From Ardenticatenaceae bacterium (GTDB lineage Bacteria > Chloroflexota > Anaerolineae > Promineifilales > Promineifilaceae), in contig JACKBT010000050.1 in the NCBI GenBank assembly GCA_020634415.1, positions 1-31,235 of the forward strand: a DNA stretch of 31,235 nucleotides, written 5' to 3'. The translations under genes were made by a program, and so were the position numbers. Within the stretch, counting starts at the first letter, position 1; each line of letters begins with the position of its first letter. The notes below the pieces were generated by a model. The model was not told where the DNA came from and made no database searches. It saw nothing but the letters and a program-made list of their open reading frames with translations. Of this stretch, positions 29,074 through 31,235 are shown one piece after another.

Positions 29074-31128
29074 ATGATTCACTCCAAATCCACCACCTGG
29101 CCGCGCTGGCTCATTCCCAGCCTCATCCTTCTGCTGATTGTCATCTTCCTCATCATCCATGTGGGCAACTTCCCCGAAAGCTGGAACCTGCACCTGCGCG
29201 ATCCCCTCAACGAATTCAAACGCTGGATCGTCATCAACCGCAAAACCCACTGGATGTTCCTCTACTTCTTCGAGCCGCTCAGTGCCACCCTCGACTTCAT
29301 CATCCGCCGCGCTGAAGATTTACTCCTGTGGCTGCCCTGGCCCGTCATCATCGCCGCCGTCTTCCTCATCGCCAACCGCATTTCCGGCCTGCGGCTGGGA
29401 CTGCTCACCACCGCCTGCCTCCTGCTCATGGGGCTGTTTGGCCTGTGGGATGAGAGCATGGCGACGCTAGCCCTGATGGTCATCGCCGTCCTCCTCTCCT
29501 TGCTCATGGGCATCCCCCTGGGTATTTGGACGGCCCGTAATGACCGCGCCGAACGTTTTTTGCGCCCTATTTTGGATGCCATGCAGACTATGCCGGCCTT
29601 TGTCTACCTCATCCCCGTGCTGCTTTTCTTTGGTGTGGCTCGTGTGCCCAGCGTCATCGCCACCATCGTCTACGCCCTGCCGCCCGTCATCCGCCTCACC
29701 AGCCTGGGCATTCGCAGTGTCTCGGAAGAGGCGATAGAAGCGGCCCGTGCCTTCGGTGTCACCGAGCGGCAACTGCTGTGGAAAGTGCAAGTGCCGATGG
29801 CGATGCCCTCCATCCTGGCTGGTATCAATCAATCCATTATGATGGCCCTCAGCATCGTCATCATTGCTGCCCTCATTGGCAGCGGCGGTTTGGGGGATGC
29901 GGTGCTGAAAGCCCTGCGCCGTCTGCGTGTGGGTGAGGCGTTGGAAGCAGGTTTAGCCATTGTGGTGATGGCGATCCTGCTGGATCGGCTGAGTGCGGCT
30001 TTTACGCAAATGGAGCGGCACAGTCAGAAGCAGTTTCAAGGTTTTCGTCTGTTTAGTAACACGCAGCAGGGCCAGCCGTTGGTAGAGAGGATGGAGGGGG
30101 GGATAACGGCCGTTTACACTCGCGCCCACACCTTCTCCACCAAACTCACCCACCTCATCCTGCCCCAGTTCGCCGCCTACAGCTACCTCATCGGCAGCCT
30201 GGCTCTGCTCCTCATTCTGCTCCTCCTCGGCCTCCTCTTCGGCATGGACAGCTTCCCCCGCAGTTGGAACCTCAACATCAGCACCCCGGTGGATGCCCTG
30301 GTAGACTGGATGCAGATCAACCTCGTCGAAATTGGCGACACGGGGCTGGGCACTGGCCCCTTCCGCGACTTTCTCATCATCTACCTCTTCCAACCACTTG
30401 TCGCCTTCTTCACCCAAACCCTCTCCTGGCCGGTGCTGTTTTTGCTCTTTGTGTGGGCGGGGCTGGCAACGGGGCGATGGCGGCTGGCTCTCACTGTCTT
30501 CGCCAGCCTCTTTGCCATTGGGCTGTTTGGCATGTGGGAATTTGCCGTGCAAACCCTGGTGCAAGTGCTGCTGGCTGTTGTTGTCTGCATGGGGCTGGGC
30601 ATTCCCCTGGGCATTTGGGCGGCGCACAACGACCGCGTAGACAGCATCATGCGTGTGGTCAACGACACGCTGCAAACGATCCCCATCTTTGTCTACCTGG
30701 TGCCCGTGATCATGCTCTTTCGCGGCCAGGAGCCAGCGGGGGTGATTGCGGCTATCCTCTACTCCTTGCCGCCGGTGGTGCGCCTCACCAGTTTGGGTAT
30801 TCGGCAGGTGGATGATGTGATGTTGGAATCGGCCGTTTCCTTTGGCGCCACCTCCTGGCAAAAACTGCTCAAAGTAGAAGTTCCCCTGGCCCTCCCCTCC
30901 ATCATGCTGGGCATCAACCAGACCATCATGATGGTGCTGGCGATGGTCATTATTGCTGGTTTTGTCGGCGCGGCCGGGCTTGGTTTTGAAGTCGTTTTCG
31001 GCTTCACCAACGATAATTTAGGCCGCAGTGTGGAGGCTGGTCTGGCGATTGTTCTGCTGGCAATTGTGATTGACCGTATCACCCAAGCCTGGGCGCAGCG
31101 TGCGGCGCAATCGGCGAATTTGTCGTAG
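29074..31128 (+). CDS. Osmoprotectant-type ABC permease with two tandem ProW-like units
   Basis: The 684-residue membrane protein holds two homologous halves. Each begins with a single helix and a periplasmic-looking loop (HVGNFPESWNLHLRDPLNEFKRWIV and FGMDSFPRSWNLNISTPVDALVDWM). Each then has a permease core with GIPLGIW, DAMQTMPAFVYLIPVLLFFG or DTLQTIPIFVYLVPVIMLF, and the EAA loop contacting the ATPase (ARAFGVTERQLLWKVQVPMAMPSILAGINQ; SAVSFGATSWQKLLKVEVPLALPSIMLGINQ). ProW itself has one such unit of about 350 residues, so a single chain could form the whole membrane pore. The ATG at 29074 is chosen over an upstream frame that enters the palindrome. A substrate-binding protein gene would be expected downstream, outside the window. 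Confidence 0.94.
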   Translation: MIHSKSTTWPRWLIPSLILLLIVIFLIIHVGNFPESWNLHLRDPLNEFKRWIVINRKTHWMFLYFFEPLSATLDFIIRRAEDLLLWLPWPVIIAAVFLIANRISGLRLGLLTTACLLLMGLFGLWDESMATLALMVIAVLLSLLMGIPLGIWTARNDRAERFLRPILDAMQTMPAFVYLIPVLLFFGVARVPSVIATIVYALPPVIRLTSLGIRSVSEEAIEAARAFGVTERQLLWKVQVPMAMPSILAGINQSIMMALSIVIIAALIGSGGLGDAVLKALRRLRVGEALEAGLAIVVMAILLDRLSAAFTQMERHSQKQFQGFRLFSNTQQGQPLVERMEGGITAVYTRAHTFSTKLTHLILPQFAAYSYLIGSLALLLILLLLGLLFGMDSFPRSWNLNISTPVDALVDWMQINLVEIGDTGLGTGPFRDFLIIYLFQPLVAFFTQTLSWPVLFLLFVWAGLATGRWRLALTVFASLFAIGLFGMWEFAVQTLVQVLLAVVVCMGLGIPLGIWAAHNDRVDSIMRVVNDTLQTIPIFVYLVPVIMLFRGQEPAGVIAAILYSLPPVVRLTSLGIRQVDDVMLESAVSFGATSWQKLLKVEVPLALPSIMLGINQTIMMVLAMVIIAGFVGAAGLGFEVVFGFTNDNLGRSVEAGLAIVLLAIVIDRITQAWAQRAAQSANLS

Positions 31129-31138
31129 AGACGTTCTG

Positions 31139-31225
31139 GCGGTTGAAACCGCAGCAACGACTACCAAGTCGGCCTACGCCGACTGAGACCTAGCCCACGT
31201 AGGCGGGCTTCGTAGTCGTTGCTGC
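31139..31225. repeat. Branched palindromic repeat after the permease gene
   Basis: GCAGCAACGACTAC (31151-31164) pairs perfectly with GTAGTCGTTGCTGC (31212-31225). Between the arms, AGTCGGC/GCCGACT (31167-31184) and AGCCC/GGGCT (31192-31209) form two smaller hairpins, giving a three-way junction. GCGGTT-GA-AACCGC (31139-31152) adds another stem that competes with the outer arm. It begins about ten bases after the permease stop codon. The window ends ten bases later. Confidence 0.8.
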
Positions 31226-31235
31226 GAATTTATTC

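Larger units (their letters stand above)
146..30114. repeat. Highly iterated palindrome ACGGCCGT / AACGGCCGTT, whole window
   Basis: About 50 copies of ACGGCCGT lie between the first (146-155) and last (30105-30114) full AACGGCCGTT. Many more sites keep only the CGGCCGT or ACGGCCG part. Copies occur in nearly every gene on both strands and are read as Thr-Ala-Val, Asn-Gly-Arg or Arg-Pro according to frame; some are intergenic. My count was made by eye. Confidence 0.9.

Overview
This window most likely comes from a chromosome of an uncultured or filamentous Chloroflexota bacterium (Anaerolineae/Ardenticatenia-like). I infer this from the mix of protein families: a min-rodA division cluster, a STAND NTPase with two WD40 propellers, GEVED and Gmad2/META surface proteins, and a fused betaine-type permease. 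The many dispersed intergenic hairpins fit as well. No 16S rRNA is present, so the phylum is an inference. There is no CRISPR array, complete insertion sequence, prophage or origin.

Layout. 1-775: N-terminal third of a P-type cation ATPase (minus, cut by the window edge). 1096-1593: small lipoprotein (minus). 1685-4860: minC-minD-minE-rodA (plus), with a candidate promoter and a terminator-like leader hairpin. 4879-6351: gltX. 6449-6522: tRNA-Gln(CTG) with its own promoter and terminator. 6669-7481: unknown protein. 7532-9804 (minus): acyl-CoA dehydrogenase, PRC-barrel protein and phasin-like protein. 10155-11477: M20 metallopeptidase. 11514-12305: tryptophan 2,3-dioxygenase (minus). 12357-15905: death-like/NB-ARC/14xWD40 STAND protein (minus). 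16.0-18.14 kb: a MITE-like repeat, then three genes (AMMECR1-like, YjbQ-like, lipoprotein) that are each broken by several frameshifts although their residues are well preserved. 18381-20927 (minus): DUF2306 membrane protein, GNAT, EamA transporter fragment, MarR-GNAT fusion. 21073-21759: DinB-like protein. 21951-22382: arfB. 22451-27639 (minus): three exported proteins (GEVED surface protein, clan GH-A glycosidase, META/Gmad2 lipoprotein). 27931-31128: osmoprotectant-type ABC ATPase and a permease holding two ProW-like units.

The most unusual signals are in the DNA rather than in single genes. (1) The palindrome ACGGCCGT, usually inside AACGGCCGTT, occurs about 50 times by eye in 31 kb, in genes on both strands, where about 0.5 copies would be expected by chance. 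It resembles the HIP1 palindrome of cyanobacteria in behaviour but not in sequence. (2) More than ten gene boundaries carry a hairpin built from short tandem repeats, mostly 7-mers. The repeat differs from locus to locus, but the layout (repeat, loop, inverted repeat) is the same. Several of these hairpins overlap or supply the stop codon of the neighbouring gene. (3) A second family of longer dispersed palindromes (GTAGGG...CCCTAC and GCGGTA...TACCGC types) sits in other gaps. Together these make nearly every gap in the window structured.
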